From positions 1 through 6,152 of the forward strand of contig JAABRJ010000100.1 in NCBI GenBank assembly GCA_011390985.1: DNA of 6,152 nucleotides, given 5' to 3'. Positions 5,825 through 6,152 of this stretch are shown here, one piece after another; position 1 is the stretch's first letter; each line of letters starts with the position of its first letter. The notes beneath the pieces were generated by a model. The model was not told the DNA's origin and did not search any database. It worked only from the letters and a program-made list of their open reading frames with translations. The DNA comes from Desulfobacteraceae bacterium (GTDB lineage: Bacteria; Desulfobacterota; Desulfobacteria; Desulfobacterales; JAABRJ01). The translations under genes and the position numbers were made by a program.

Positions 5825-6152
5825 CTACCGGAGGATGATCTTCAGCGCGTGGACCAGCGCGTAGGAGTGCTCCAGCCCCTTGTATGTCGGCGGGATCTCA
5901 TGGGCGAAGCCGAGAAGGGAAGCAACGGCGAGCCTCGCCGAATGGACCGAGTACTCGATGGTGTAGACGACGTCGTCGGGAATCTCGCAATATTGACCGA
6001 TGAATGCGAAATTGACGGTCCCTTCGGGTATAACGTTCGGTCGGTTGCCCTTTGCTCTCGGCATGAACTGGCTCGTTGCATATGGCAGCAGGCAGGGAAT
6101 GCAGTTCGCGCTCGATAGGAGCGCCGGAATGTGGGGCTGGAAACCAAGATGC
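5825..6152 (-). CDS. ohyA: Oleate hydratase (myosin-cross-reactive antigen family), C-terminal part
   Basis: The last 108 codons and the TAG stop are present; the frame stays open to the window edge, so the start lies beyond it. The visible part contains the strongly conserved C-terminal block of the family: LPYATSQFMPRAKGNRP, then VIPEGTVNFAFIGQYCEIP, DDVVYTIEYSVHSARLAV and a final PPTYKGLEHSYALVHALK. These FAD-containing cytoplasmic enzymes hydrate the cis-9 double bond of oleate and related fatty acids to 10-hydroxy acids. The family is usually about 590-650 residues long, so roughly one sixth is seen. An internal Met at 6062-6064 could be mistaken for a start, but the conserved residues continue upstream of it. 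Because the FAD-binding N-terminal part is not visible, integrity of the gene cannot be judged. Confidence 0.9.
   Translation of the reverse strand, partial: HLGFQPHIPALLSSANCIPCLLPYATSQFMPRAKGNRPNVIPEGTVNFAFIGQYCEIPDDVVYTIEYSVHSARLAVASLLGFAHEIPPTYKGLEHSYALVHALKIILR

Overview
The window looks like chromosomal DNA of a GC-rich, delta-type proteobacterium (Desulfobacterota-like). That is an inference from the style of the GroEL sequence and the general composition; there is no rRNA or other taxonomic marker. Six protein-coding loci can be supported, plus one probable gene remnant.

Left part (about 1-2140): a groES-groEL chaperonin operon on the + strand, each gene with a strong ribosome binding site, closed by a long GC-rich hairpin just after groEL. 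No CIRCE element is visible upstream. GroEL lacks the usual GGM-repeat tail and ends in a short acidic/aromatic tail.

Middle-left (about 2140-3000): some 860 bases with no intact gene. The left half holds, on the - strand, what looks like the C-terminal part of a class I SAM-dependent methyltransferase with an in-frame stop upstream of it. The right half holds an orphan terminator-like hairpin whose T-tract lies on the - strand.

Right part (3000-5700): three exported proteins. They are a secreted SGNH/GDSL-family hydrolase (+), a small exported FKBP-type peptidyl-prolyl isomerase (+), and, convergent to these, an exported endonuclease/exonuclease/phosphatase (EEP) superfamily hydrolase (-). 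The two hydrolases have unrelated folds. Yet both end in the same pattern, P-x-x-P-L-L-L-x-D followed by exactly four residues and the stop codon, which may be a shared C-terminal tag. The FKBP between them keeps its fold motifs but has lost several classical active-site residues.

Right edge (5825-6152): the last 108 codons of an oleate hydratase (myosin-cross-reactive antigen family) on the - strand, running off the window. Oleate hydratase acts on unsaturated fatty acids, while SGNH and EEP enzymes are often lipid esterases or phosphodiesterases. A lipid-scavenging theme for the right half is possible, but it is inference only. No tRNA, rRNA, CRISPR array, insertion sequence or integrase was seen.
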